Source: Actinoplanes italicus
Lineage (GTDB): Bacteria > Actinomycetota > Actinomycetes > Mycobacteriales > Micromonosporaceae
Direction: 5' to 3'
DNA: 64,000 nucleotides
NCBI RefSeq assembly: GCF_003001815.1
Contig: NZ_PVMZ01000015.1
Location: 1-64,000, forward strand
Of this stretch, positions 44,492 to 53,296 are shown piece by piece; positions within the stretch are counted from its first letter, which is position 1; each line of letters opens with the position of its first letter. Both the position numbers and the translations under genes were made by a program. The notes under the pieces were generated by a model that searched no databases, was not told where the DNA came from, and was given only the letters and a program-made list of their open reading frames with translations.

Positions 44492-45984
44492 CCGACAAAT
44501 ACGTCGTCGCGATCGACCAGGGCACCACCTCCACCCGGTGCATCGTCTTCGACCGGCGCGGACAGCTCGTCTCGCTCGCGCAGCAGGAGCACAAGCAGCA
44601 CTTCCCCCGGCCCGGCTGGGTGGAGCACGACGCCATGGAGATCTGGCGCAACGTGGAGCGGCTCGCTCCCCGGGTTCTGTCGCGGGCGGGTATCTCTCTT
44701 GATCAGGTCGCGGCGGTGGGAATCGCCAATCAGCGGGAGACCACGGTCATCTGGGACCGGCTCACCGGCATTCCGGTCAGCAGGGCCATCATCTGGCAGG
44801 ACACGCGGACCGACAGCCTGGTCCACGCGCTCGCCTCCCGGCCGGGAGCTTCGAACATTTCCGAAATCTCGGGTTTGCCGCTGGCGACGTACTTCTCCGG
44901 GCCCCGGCTGCGGTGGATGCTCGACAACACCCCCGGCCTGCGCGAACGCGCCGAACGCGGCGAGGTCATCTGCGGCACGATGGAGACCTGGCTGATCTGG
45001 AACCTGACCGGCCGCGCTCAGCACGTCACCGACGTGACCAACGCCAGCCGCACCATGCTCCTCGACGTCCGGTCACTCGACTGGTCACCGCGGGCCCTCG
45101 ACTTCTTCGGCATACCCCGCGCGATGCTGCCGGCGGTCCGGCCTTCCATCGGCGGCTTCGGCACGGCGTCGCAAGGTTTTCCGGGGGTACGGATCGGCGC
45201 CGCGCTCGGCGATCAGCAGGCGGCCCTGTTCGGGCAGACCTGCTTCACCCCCGGCGAGGCGAAGTGCACGTACGGGACCGGCAGTTTCCTGCTGCTCAAC
45301 ACCGGCACCGAGTTGGTCCGCCCGGAGAACGGCCTGCTCAGCACGGTCGCCTACCAGATCGCGGGCGCGCCGGCCGCGTACGCCCTCGAAGGTTCGATAG
45401 CGATCACCGGCTCCCTGGTCCAGTGGTTCCGCGACCAGCTGGAGCTGATCTCCAGCGCGCCCGAGATCGAGACCCTGGCCCGGACCGTCGCCGACAACGG
45501 CGGCTGCTACATCGTGCCCGCCTTCTCCGGTCTCTACGCGCCCTACTGGCGCAGTGAGGCACGCGGCGTCATCGTGGGCCTCACCTCGTACATCACCAAG
45601 GGTCATCTGGCCCGTGCGGTGCTCGAGGCGACCGCCTGGCAGACCCGCGAGGTCGTCGACGCGATGAACGCCAACTCGGGTCTCGCCCTGACCACGCTGA
45701 AGGTCGACGGCGGGATGACCGCGGACAACCTGCTCATGCAGATGATCGCCGACGTCCTCGACGTGCCGCTGGTCCGCCCGCTGGCCGTCGAGACGGTGTC
45801 GCTGGGCGCGGCATACGCGGCCGGCCTGGCCGTCGGTTACTGGCCCGACCTCGACGGCCTGCGCAGCAACTGGCACATCGCCGGCCAGTGGATGCCCGCC
45901 ATGGACCCGGCGGTCCGCTCCGCCGAGTACGCCAACTGGCGCCGCGCGGTGGAACGGACCTTCGACTGGATCCAGCCGGCCTGA
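44488..45984 (+). CDS. glpK: Second glycerol kinase
   Basis: A 498-aa FGGY kinase with all GlpK motifs (AIDQGTTSTRCIVFD, NQRETTVIWDRLTG, FSGLYAPYWRSEARG, KVDGGMTADNL). It is co-transcribed with the IclR regulator (GTGA overlap) rather than with glpF and glpD. Compared with the other copy, it has a shorter central loop (HVTDVTNASRT without the preceding Gly-rich stretch). It may act on glycerol under different conditions or on a related polyol. Confidence 0.9.
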   Translation: MTDKYVVAIDQGTTSTRCIVFDRRGQLVSLAQQEHKQHFPRPGWVEHDAMEIWRNVERLAPRVLSRAGISLDQVAAVGIANQRETTVIWDRLTGIPVSRAIIWQDTRTDSLVHALASRPGASNISEISGLPLATYFSGPRLRWMLDNTPGLRERAERGEVICGTMETWLIWNLTGRAQHVTDVTNASRTMLLDVRSLDWSPRALDFFGIPRAMLPAVRPSIGGFGTASQGFPGVRIGAALGDQQAALFGQTCFTPGEAKCTYGTGSFLLLNTGTELVRPENGLLSTVAYQIAGAPAAYALEGSIAITGSLVQWFRDQLELISSAPEIETLARTVADNGGCYIVPAFSGLYAPYWRSEARGVIVGLTSYITKGHLARAVLEATAWQTREVVDAMNANSGLALTTLKVDGGMTADNLLMQMIADVLDVPLVRPLAVETVSLGAAYAAGLAVGYWPDLDGLRSNWHIAGQWMPAMDPAVRSAEYANWRRAVERTFDWIQPA

Positions 45985-46010
45985 CCGCCCGTCCGGTGGC
46001 GCGCGATGCC

Positions 46011-46235
46011 TCAGGCGGCGATCAGGCGCGGATCCGCCCTGCGGAAGCCGAGGCAGTGGCCGCAGACCATGTAGTGACTGGCCGGTTTGACCGGGAACAG
46101 CGGCACGAAGAAGAGCGTGAACTTCGTACTGCGCCGCACGATCTGCTGCGGCGCCTCCCAGCGGCAGATCTCGCACGTCATGACCCGTGTGCCGATCACG
46201 TGGTCCTTGCTCCGCAACCCGAACAGGAAAAACAT
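46011..46235 (-). CDS. Small zinc-ribbon protein
   Basis: A 74-aa protein with two Cys pairs, CEIC (21-24) and CGHC (58-61), that can hold one zinc. The middle segment (TKFTLFFVPLFPVKPASHYM) is hydrophobic and conserved in the zinc-ribbon_15 type of small proteins. Function unknown. It starts at ATG 46235 and has no operon partner. Confidence 0.75.
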   Translation of the reverse strand: MFFLFGLRSKDHVIGTRVMTCEICRWEAPQQIVRRSTKFTLFFVPLFPVKPASHYMVCGHCLGFRRADPRLIAA

Positions 46236-46556
46236 TGCCGACTCCCTCGCTCACCGGTGGCTCCCATGATGGTCTTACCCATCGGCAACCCGAACTTGCC
46301 GCCGTTCACGAACACGTCCCCGCCCGGCCGCGGCCACCGACCCTTCGGCGCTGCCGATCGCTGGCGACGACGCGGGGCCGCCGGCCGAGAACCGGCGCCC
46401 ACGGTGTCCCGGCGGGTACCCCTGCGGACGCGGATTCCATCCGGAAGCTGCTGGCGGCGACCTGATCGCCGGGACGGGTGGGAGTTTCTTCCGATGCACA
46501 CGCACGGTGCCGCTGAGTAGCGTCGACCGCGGTACCGAACTGGTGCAGGAGGGCGC
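46236..46556. other. Intergenic, nothing recognised
   Basis: A 321-bp gap between the zinc-ribbon gene and the STAS gene. Open frames exist on both strands, but their composition is that of GC-rich noise and none has a ribosome-binding site. It must hold the promoters of both flanking divergent genes. Confidence 0.4.
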
Positions 46557-46901
46557 GTGCGAGACCATCAGGAAGACGTCACCGTCACCGCGCGGCGGAC
46601 CGGGCCCGGGGAGCTGCTGGTCCGGGTCGTCGGTGAGCTGGACATCCGGACCGCGGCGCCAACGCTGCGGCAGCTGGCCGGGCTCCTCGACGACGGGGCG
46701 AAGCTGATCCGGCTGGATTTGACCGGCGTGGGTTTCTGCGACCACGCCGGATTGCGTGCACTGCAGGCGCTGGGAGTGGCGGCCGGCCCGGAGCGGGTGC
46801 AGATCGTCGCCGCCCACCCGTCGTTCGACATGATCCTCGGGCTGTGCGGGCTCGAGACGTTCCTCGGCTACCCGGCCGGAGCGGCGACCTGTACCGGCTG
46901 A
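46557..46901 (+). CDS. STAS-domain protein (anti-sigma factor antagonist-like)
   Basis: A 114-aa single STAS domain: LLVRVVGELDIRTAAPTLRQ, LIRLDLTGVGFCDHAGLRAL. In classic antagonists the phosphorylated Ser is in DS(A/S)GL. Here the position is His (DHAGL), so it cannot be controlled by the usual Ser phosphorylation. It may be constitutively active or serve in another partner switch. GTG 46557 start. Confidence 0.82.
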   Translation: MRDHQEDVTVTARRTGPGELLVRVVGELDIRTAAPTLRQLAGLLDDGAKLIRLDLTGVGFCDHAGLRALQALGVAAGPERVQIVAAHPSFDMILGLCGLETFLGYPAGAATCTG

Positions 46902-46958
46902 TCGGCCTACCCGCCCGGAGCGTTTCGCCGGAGGCGCCGCAACGGCCATGATGGACGG

Positions 46959-47981
46959 GTGGGTCTACCTCCCGGCAGCGGGCGTATCACTGCCGAGATC
47001 CTGCGGATCGCGGCGTTGCCGGTCGGTGTCCGGCAGCGGGCGGAGGCGCTGATCGAAGCACTGCGCCCGGTGCTGCGCCACGACGCGGCGTGGCTCAGCC
47101 TGCTCGATCCGGAACGCTGGCTGCAGGAACCGGTCGCGGCACCGGGCCACCGGCCGCAACTACGGCGCTATCTGACCAGCCCGGCGTTCATGGCCCAGGT
47201 GGAGCGGGTCGGCATGCATCGCGGCGGCCGCCCGATCCGGGTGTTCGACTCCCCGGTCCCGGTGTCCGAACTGGCCGCCTGGGTGGACTACTTCGAACCG
47301 GCCGGGCTCGCCGAGGGCGTCTCGATGCCGCTGGTCACCGCGGACGGGCGATACGTGGGCATGCTCGGCGCGCACGCCGAGTCCCCGGTGCCGCTCGCCG
47401 ACGAGGATCTCGACCTGCTGGTCATGCTCACCCCGCTGATCGCGCACGTGGTCGATCCGATGCGCACCCTGCTCACGCTGGCCGGGATGGTGCACGAAGC
47501 CCGCGCCGGTGTGGTGCTGACCCGGGCGGGACGCACCGAGGAACTACCGGGCCTTCCGGGCACCCGGGCGTTCGGTGTGGAGCCGGCCGCGCTGCGGCTG
47601 ATCGGTTCGCTGCTGACACCGGGGCGCAGCTGGGCGCGGTTCCTGGTTCCGGGCGAGGACCCGCCGGGACGGCCGGCCCTGCTGCAGGTGACGGCCCTGC
47701 CCTGCCCGCCGGAGCCGCCCGGTCACCATCGAGCCATGGTGCTGCTGGGTTCGCCGCCGGAGACGTACGGCCTGACCCGCCGGGAACTGCAGGTGCTGGG
47801 TCTGCTGGTGGAGGGACGCAGCAACGCGTCGATCGCGAGCGAGCTGCGGATCACCTCCCGGACGGCGGTCGGGCATCTGGAGCACATCATGCTGAAGATG
47901 GGGGCCGAGTCGCGGACCGCGGCGGCGGTGCGTGCCGACCGGCAGGGCCTCTACGTCCCGGCCGGGCTGCTCCGCCCCTGA
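46959..47981 (+). CDS. GAF-like sensor with LuxR helix-turn-helix
   Basis: A 340-aa regulator. Residues about 20-180 look like a GAF-type sensory domain (DAAWLSLLDPERWLQEPVAA, GVSMPLVTADGRYVGMLGAH). The C-terminal LuxR domain is YGLTRRELQVLGLLVEGRSN, then ASIASELRITSRTAVGHLEH (about 268-320). No phosphoacceptor receiver is present, so it should respond to a ligand or partner. It starts 57 bp after the STAS gene and may form a unit with it and with the convergent STAS-HATPase gene. Confidence 0.8.
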   Translation: MGLPPGSGRITAEILRIAALPVGVRQRAEALIEALRPVLRHDAAWLSLLDPERWLQEPVAAPGHRPQLRRYLTSPAFMAQVERVGMHRGGRPIRVFDSPVPVSELAAWVDYFEPAGLAEGVSMPLVTADGRYVGMLGAHAESPVPLADEDLDLLVMLTPLIAHVVDPMRTLLTLAGMVHEARAGVVLTRAGRTEELPGLPGTRAFGVEPAALRLIGSLLTPGRSWARFLVPGEDPPGRPALLQVTALPCPPEPPGHHRAMVLLGSPPETYGLTRRELQVLGLLVEGRSNASIASELRITSRTAVGHLEHIMLKMGAESRTAAAVRADRQGLYVPAGLLRP

Positions 47982-47987
47982 CACCGG

Positions 47988-48740
47988 TCACGCCTTGAGC
48001 AGCGCCCACACCATCTTGCCGTGGTGGGTGGGCAGAGCTCCCCACCCCTGCACCGCGGCGTCGACGATGTGCAGTCCGTACCCGCGTTCGGTGAGCGGGT
48101 CGACCGCCCCGGCACGGATCACCGGGTGGTCACGTGAGCCGTCGAGGACGGCCAGGTGCAGGTAGGCGCCCTGACCCCGGCGGGAGATCAGCACGTCGAT
48201 CGGGGTGCCGGCGTGCTCGGCGGCGTTCACCACCAGCTCCGAGACGACCAGCCGGGCCCGCGGTACGAGCGATCCCATTCCCCACTCCTCGCAGGCCGCG
48301 GTGACCATGTACCGGGCACGGGCGGCGGCGGCCGTGTCCGGGGGCAGGTGCAGGCGTACCCGGTCCATCCGGGGCCGGTGGCTGGTCAGGAACGACCGGG
48401 CGAGCGGGACGGTCGGAAAGGCGGGCACCAGCTGCCCGGCGATCACCCCGCCGAGCCGGACGGCCAGGTCGGTCCGGGCGGGCACGCAGGCGGCGACGCC
48501 GACGGCCGGTTCCATCCGCAGGCCGTGGGTCGCGGCGGTGAGCCAGAGCGGCGCGCTGATCGCGCCCGGATCGAGCAGTCCGCGCAGGTCGAGCAACAGA
48601 CCGGCCGGATGGTGGGCCAGGCACTTGTTGAGCAGGTTGAAGGCGGCGAGCCAGAGTGGACGGCCCCAGGAACCGCGCACTGTGAACTCGACGACCCAGG
48701 TCTCGTCGTCCACCACCGCTGTCACGGATGGGCCGGCCAT
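47988..48740 (-). CDS. STAS-like plus HATPase (RsbW-like anti-sigma) fusion
   Basis: A 250-aa protein. Residues 1-110 have the beta/alpha pattern of a STAS domain (LLLDLRGLLDPGAISAPLWL) but no antagonist Ser motif. Residues about 125-250 are a GHKL ATPase of the RsbW/SpoIIAB type: N box ELVVNAAEHAG, then GYGLHIVDAAVQGWG. Such kinases bind sigma factors or phosphorylate STAS antagonists. A fused STAS-like half suggests self-contained partner switching; this is inference. Confidence 0.78.
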   Translation of the reverse strand: MAGPSVTAVVDDETWVVEFTVRGSWGRPLWLAAFNLLNKCLAHHPAGLLLDLRGLLDPGAISAPLWLTAATHGLRMEPAVGVAACVPARTDLAVRLGGVIAGQLVPAFPTVPLARSFLTSHRPRMDRVRLHLPPDTAAAARARYMVTAACEEWGMGSLVPRARLVVSELVVNAAEHAGTPIDVLISRRGQGAYLHLAVLDGSRDHPVIRAGAVDPLTERGYGLHIVDAAVQGWGALPTHHGKMVWALLKA

Positions 48741-48876
48741 CCCCCGACCGCCTCACCGAGTATCTCCGGAGTCCTTCCGGTGACCGTATATCCGGGTCGC
48801 GGCGGACGCCAATCACCGGCTGGTGTGGCACGCCCCGCCGGGTGACGGGACGTGCCGTACCGGATGATCGGATCGA

Positions 48877-51672
48877 TCAGTGCGGACCGAACGTGTCGTG
48901 GGTGATGAACTGCCCGGCCGGCGGGGTGATCGTGGTGCGGTTGGCACCCGGTTCCCAGGTCACCGTCCCGTCCGGATCCCTCTTGACGTACTTGAACTCC
49001 ACCGCGGTGTCCGGCGGCAGGCTGAGGCCGCCCGACCACACCGGATAGCCGGCCGCGTCGAGCGCCACGGCCCGTGCCGGATCCCATCCGCCCAGCTCGG
49101 GAAGGTTGCCGACGACGAGGACCTGCTGTCCCCACCAGGTCTCGGCGGTGACGTTGAAGGTCGCCGCGACGCGGTTCACCGGGTTCGCCCGGAAGGTCAC
49201 CCCGGTCCCCTCCCGCAGCGAGGCGGCATCGACGGAGTACGCGAGACCGGCCGTTCCCGCCGGGTTCTCCACGCCGATCGTGGCCCCGAGCCCGGACGAC
49301 CGCTCACCGGACAGGCCCCGGTATCGGTAGGTGACGGTGCCGTCGGCGTGCAGGACGACGCTCACCGAGATCCGCCCGGCGTAGCCGAAGAAACGCACGT
49401 TGCGCCACTCGACCACGAACGTGTCCGCGTCGGCGGCCGTGTAGATGCCGGCCAGCTCGTCGACGACCAGGTCGTCCCAGAGCGCGTAGAACGCGTGGTT
49501 CGGCTCGGCGGCGTCCGGCAGAGCCGTGTTCTGGTAGAGGATCTCGATGTCGCCGAGCCCGATCACACCGTTGGTGCTGATCCAGGCACGGTTGCGGGCG
49601 ACGCCGTAGAGCGGGACCGCGAACGGCAGCGTCACCTCGGTCACCGCGTCGTCGCCGGTGATCGGCAACTTCTCGGTGCCGGCCCGGTAGGGCTCGGCGG
49701 CGGGGGCGCAACGGTAGCCGTACGCATCCTCGATCTGCCGCAGCGGAAGGTCGAGGGCGACGTCGCCGCTGACGGTGAGTGATCGGGTCTCGGATGCGAA
49801 GCAGCCCCCGAGCGGGCGGACGGTGAGTTCGTAGGCGCCGTGCGGTGCGGCCAGCCGGAAACGCCCGTCGGCACCGGTGGTGACCGTCGCCGGCGTTCCG
49901 GTCAGTCCGATCGTGACACCCTCCAGTGGTGATCCGGCACCGCTGACCACGCCGGACAGCACACCCGACGCCCTGCTGGTGAGAGCCGGGTCGAGTTCGG
50001 CGGATTCACTCGCCGCGATCGTCACGTCCGCTTCGAACGCGTCGTAGCCGAACGGGGCCACCCGGATCCGGTAGCTCCCGGCCGGCAACCGGCCGAATCG
50101 ATACGCGCCGTCGGCTGCGGTGGTCACGGTGCGCGACGCCGTTCCGGTGAGGGCGACATCAACCCCACCGAGGGGTACGCCGTTCGCGCGCACGGTCCCG
50201 GTCAGACTTCCGGACGGGCTCACCGCGAGTCGCACCGCCGCGTACGCGTCGAGCCGGCCCTGCCCGAACACGTTGTTGTCGCTCGCCGTACCGCCGCAGC
50301 TGGTGTCGTCCGTGTCGATCGCCGTCTCGTCCAGGACGTCTCTGGTCGCGGCGATGTCCCGGCGCAGCGACGGTGCCGCCGACCAGATCAGCGCGACCGT
50401 GGCCGCGGTGTGCGGCGAGGCCATCGACGTGCCGCTGTTGGAGGCGAACCCGCCGCCCGGGACGCTCGACCGGATGTCCACGCCGGGCGCCGTGAGATCC
50501 GGTTTGACGCCGCCGTCCTGACCGGTGCCGCGGCTGGAGAACGAGGCGATCCGGTCGTTCGAGTCGGTCGCGCCGGACGCGTAGGTGCCGGTGTAGGAAC
50601 CGGGCGTGCCCGCCGTGTTGCAGCCGGGACCGGTGTTGCCGTTGGAGAACGCCGGGAAGATGCCGGCGGCCACCCAGGACCGGATCACGTCGGAGTACCA
50701 CGGGTCGAAGTTCGCCGCGCTGCCCCACGAGTTGTTCACGACGTCCGGCGCCAGGTCGGGCCGCGGGTTCCGCCCGTTGCGGTCGGTCGGTGCGACGATC
50801 CATTGACCGGCCGCGAGCAGGGCCGCCACCGAGCACGAGTTGGTCTCGCAGCCCTTCGCGGCGATCCACGTGACTCCCGGTGCGACGCCGATGCCACCCG
50901 ACCCGGCCATCGTGCCCATCGTGTGCGTGCCGTGGCCGTTGTTGTCGCACGGGAGCCCGCCGGCGCACACTCCGGTCGGATCGAACCAGTTGTAGTCGTG
51001 CAAGAAGCCGCCATCGGCCTGCCGCCCGCGATAGTTCGCGGCGAGCGCCGGATGGTCGAACTGCACACCGGTGTCGATGTTCGCGACGACCACGCCCTGG
51101 CCACGGACGTCACGCTCGTCCCAGACGCGGGGCGCGCCGATCCGGTCGACGTTCCACTCGACGGCGTCGACGGTCGCCTGCACCCTGCCTGCGACCGGTG
51201 CCGGAAGCGTGACCGGGGTGTCCGGCAGGACGGCCTTGACCTCGGGGCGGGCCGCCACCTCGGCGAGCAGTTCCGCGTCGCCGGTGACGTGCACGGTGTC
51301 GGCGATCCAGTACGTGTCGAACTTCGCCTTGCGGCTGGTCAGCAGCTTGCGGAGGCCTCGCTGGCTGCGGTCGGCGCTGTCGGTCGCGGCGCGGTGGACG
51401 GCTCCGGCACGGGCCTTTCCCTTCACCTTCGCGGCCGGGGTCAGGTCGGGGCGGTCGCGTAGCAGCACCCAGAAGGAGGCTTCCCGTCCGCCCTTGACGG
51501 CTGCGGCGACCGCTTCGTCGATCTTGGGATCGGCCGGGTCCTGCGCGTGGGCGGCGGGCATACCGGCCAATGTGGACACTGACAGCGCGAGGACGGTCAG
51601 GGCGGCGCCGAACACCCGCCTCGTTCGGGATCTGCCGGGGTCCGGGCTCGGGCCGCGCCGGTCCTTCGTCAT
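48877..51672 (-). CDS. Secreted subtilisin-type protease with C-terminal starch-binding domain
   Basis: A 931-aa exported S8 protease. Signal peptide about 1-43 (ending MPAAHA), inhibitor-like propeptide about 45-155, and peptidase with catalytic Asp200 (NIDTGVQFDHP), His247 (NNGHGTHTMG) and Ser416 (SGTSMASPHTA). Two carboxypeptidase-regulatory-like beta modules follow (about 495-640), then a beta-rich region, and residues about 835-930 are a CBM20 starch-binding domain (FNVTAETWWGQQVLVVGNLP, ELGGWDPARAVAL, EFKYVKRDPDGTVTWEPGAN). A protease targeted to starch is unusual. An upstream TTGCAA palindrome suggests maltose/starch control. Confidence 0.9.
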   Translation of the reverse strand: MTKDRRGPSPDPGRSRTRRVFGAALTVLALSVSTLAGMPAAHAQDPADPKIDEAVAAAVKGGREASFWVLLRDRPDLTPAAKVKGKARAGAVHRAATDSADRSQRGLRKLLTSRKAKFDTYWIADTVHVTGDAELLAEVAARPEVKAVLPDTPVTLPAPVAGRVQATVDAVEWNVDRIGAPRVWDERDVRGQGVVVANIDTGVQFDHPALAANYRGRQADGGFLHDYNWFDPTGVCAGGLPCDNNGHGTHTMGTMAGSGGIGVAPGVTWIAAKGCETNSCSVAALLAAGQWIVAPTDRNGRNPRPDLAPDVVNNSWGSAANFDPWYSDVIRSWVAAGIFPAFSNGNTGPGCNTAGTPGSYTGTYASGATDSNDRIASFSSRGTGQDGGVKPDLTAPGVDIRSSVPGGGFASNSGTSMASPHTAATVALIWSAAPSLRRDIAATRDVLDETAIDTDDTSCGGTASDNNVFGQGRLDAYAAVRLAVSPSGSLTGTVRANGVPLGGVDVALTGTASRTVTTAADGAYRFGRLPAGSYRIRVAPFGYDAFEADVTIAASESAELDPALTSRASGVLSGVVSGAGSPLEGVTIGLTGTPATVTTGADGRFRLAAPHGAYELTVRPLGGCFASETRSLTVSGDVALDLPLRQIEDAYGYRCAPAAEPYRAGTEKLPITGDDAVTEVTLPFAVPLYGVARNRAWISTNGVIGLGDIEILYQNTALPDAAEPNHAFYALWDDLVVDELAGIYTAADADTFVVEWRNVRFFGYAGRISVSVVLHADGTVTYRYRGLSGERSSGLGATIGVENPAGTAGLAYSVDAASLREGTGVTFRANPVNRVAATFNVTAETWWGQQVLVVGNLPELGGWDPARAVALDAAGYPVWSGGLSLPPDTAVEFKYVKRDPDGTVTWEPGANRTTITPPAGQFITHDTFGPH

Positions 51673-52061
51673 GGGTCTTCCTCCGGTCGGTGACGCACTC
51701 CGCCGGGAACGAAGTGCGCCCGAACCCTATTGACCAACCGGATAGCCTTGCAAGTTCTTGCAAAATTTTCAGACTGTTTCAGGTCGATGTCAAAATCGCG
51801 TCCCCTACAGTGAAACACCAGCCAGAAGCACCTCAAATGACATTCATCAGTCAGCGATCCACTGCCGGCGCGCACGAATGACGAAAATCACGACCCGGAA
51901 TATGACGCACACTCTAAGCAAGAATTTGCGCCTCTTTCACAATCCTTCACGCCAAGCTCGTCAGCCGTACGCCACATCGCCACGATGTTGTGAGGTTGCG
52001 ATGGCCCCGGCGGCAGAAGCTCACAAGATCTGTGATGAGCCAGCCGGCAGGCACACGGCGG
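51673..52061. promoter_or_regulatory. AT-rich intergenic region with TTGCAA palindrome
   Basis: A 389-bp gap, clearly richer in A/T than its surroundings. At 51748-51763 lies TTGCAAGTTCTTGCAA, a perfect 7-bp inverted repeat (TTGCAAG/CTTGCAA) with a 2-base centre, about 75 bp upstream of the protease start. It resembles LacI-family MalR/Reg1-type sites found before Streptomyces amylase and maltose genes (from memory). The rest (51764-52061) holds no convincing gene. Confidence 0.55.
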
Positions 52062-53069
52062 TCAGCGGACGGCCGTCAAGCGGGCCACGGTTCGCTGCTT
52101 GAGGGCGAACCCCTGCTTGGCGGCGTCGCGGAGGTGGGCCACCAGCGGCGATCGGGAGCGGCGCGCCCAAGGCACGGGGACCTCGGTGGTGCCGTACTTG
52201 GATTTGTAAGAGTTGCCGCCGACGAAGTCGAATTCGGTCACGCCGCGCGAGCGTGCCCAGCGCAGCGCGTACCAGATGAGGGTTTCGTTGGGTCTCAGGT
52301 TCTGGTGTTCGCGGTAGCTGGCGCCGCCCCAGAAGTACATCGTGCGGTGGTACCAGGGGAGAACCGCGGTGGCGATGCAGCGGCCCTCGGGGTCGCGAGC
52401 CCGCAGCAGTAACACCCGGCCGGCCGGTCCGAGGTGACGGATCAACGACCGAACTCTTTCCACGGAATACGTCGGTACCAGATTCTGTTTGGCGAATACG
52501 TCCCGCAATTGATCGTAGAATTCGTCGGCGAATGCGGGAGTGGCGCTCACCTCCTCGACGGTGACGCCCGACTTCGCGGCCTTGCGGATGTTTCTGCGGC
52601 ACGCACTTGCCATCGCGCCGAAGAGATCTTCCTCGCTCGGAATCAATGAGATCACCGCGGTGGGAGCCTCGTCCCAGCGGAGCCCCAGGCCGCCCAGATC
52701 GGCGGCGGTCAGGCCGCGGTCGCGGATCTCGAGGTGGGCGGCGCCGGCCTCGCCGAAGGCGAACGGCATCAGGGCGGACAACGCCGCGCGCCGGGGGACG
52801 TCCGGGCGCAGGTTGAACCCCAGGTAGGACGTGGTCCAGCCGGCCATCGGACTGCCCAGGATCCGCATGCCGAAGCGCCTGCTCAGCAGGCCGGTGTAGT
52901 GGCCGACGACCTGACCCGCGTCGGTGACCGTGGCGAGCAGCGGCTCGGCGCGCTGGCTCTCGGCGACGAATCGGAGCCACTCGGGAGTGTGGAAGATCAG
53001 CCGATCCGGGTAGGTCGCCCGGTCTGCCCAGAGGGCGGCGTCAGGCTGCACCCGGTGCAGTCGCAACAT
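52062..53069 (-). CDS. FemAB-like GNAT acyltransferase
   Basis: A 335-aa protein of the FemAB-related acetyltransferase_6 group, with two GNAT-like halves. LFGAMASACRRNIRKAAKSG (about 148-167) and the late LIWYALRWARSRGVTEFDFVGGNSYKSKYG are the family hallmarks. These proteins transfer aminoacyl or acyl groups, often in exopolysaccharide clusters. No membrane segment. It is divergent from the polysaccharide operon and related at fold level to the two FemAB-like proteins at 61606 and 63891. Confidence 0.8.
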   Translation of the reverse strand: MLRLHRVQPDAALWADRATYPDRLIFHTPEWLRFVAESQRAEPLLATVTDAGQVVGHYTGLLSRRFGMRILGSPMAGWTTSYLGFNLRPDVPRRAALSALMPFAFGEAGAAHLEIRDRGLTAADLGGLGLRWDEAPTAVISLIPSEEDLFGAMASACRRNIRKAAKSGVTVEEVSATPAFADEFYDQLRDVFAKQNLVPTYSVERVRSLIRHLGPAGRVLLLRARDPEGRCIATAVLPWYHRTMYFWGGASYREHQNLRPNETLIWYALRWARSRGVTEFDFVGGNSYKSKYGTTEVPVPWARRSRSPLVAHLRDAAKQGFALKQRTVARLTAVR

Positions 53070-53159
53070 GAGGGGTCCCCGATCGAATTATGGCCCGGCG
53101 AGCCTGATGATGCTCAACCATAAGTTCATTCCGCAAGGAGCCGATCGGGCTATTCTTAA

Positions 53160-53188
53160 TTGACGCGAATAATACTCGCGTTCCTTAT
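53160..53188 (+). promoter_or_regulatory. Candidate promoter of the polysaccharide operon
   Basis: TTGACG at 53160-53165 is a good -35 box; CCTTAT at 53183-53188 is a weak -10 at 17-bp spacing. CGCGA-N7-TCGCG (53164-53180) overlaps the spacer as an inverted repeat and may be an operator. The surrounding 227-bp gap is AT-rich for this genome. Confidence 0.4.
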
Positions 53189-53296
53189 GACAATTGCTAC
53201 TGCCGCGCCCGTCACGCATTTGCAATGGTTGGTGAGAGCCGCGGGGCACTGCCCCATGGCCGCGACCTGTCGGACAAGCGGGAGGGTGCCGATCGC

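Noticed and set aside
46236..46556. Possible small gene between the zinc-ribbon and STAS genes
   Set aside because: Several overlapping frames on both strands, none with a ribosome-binding site or recognisable motif.
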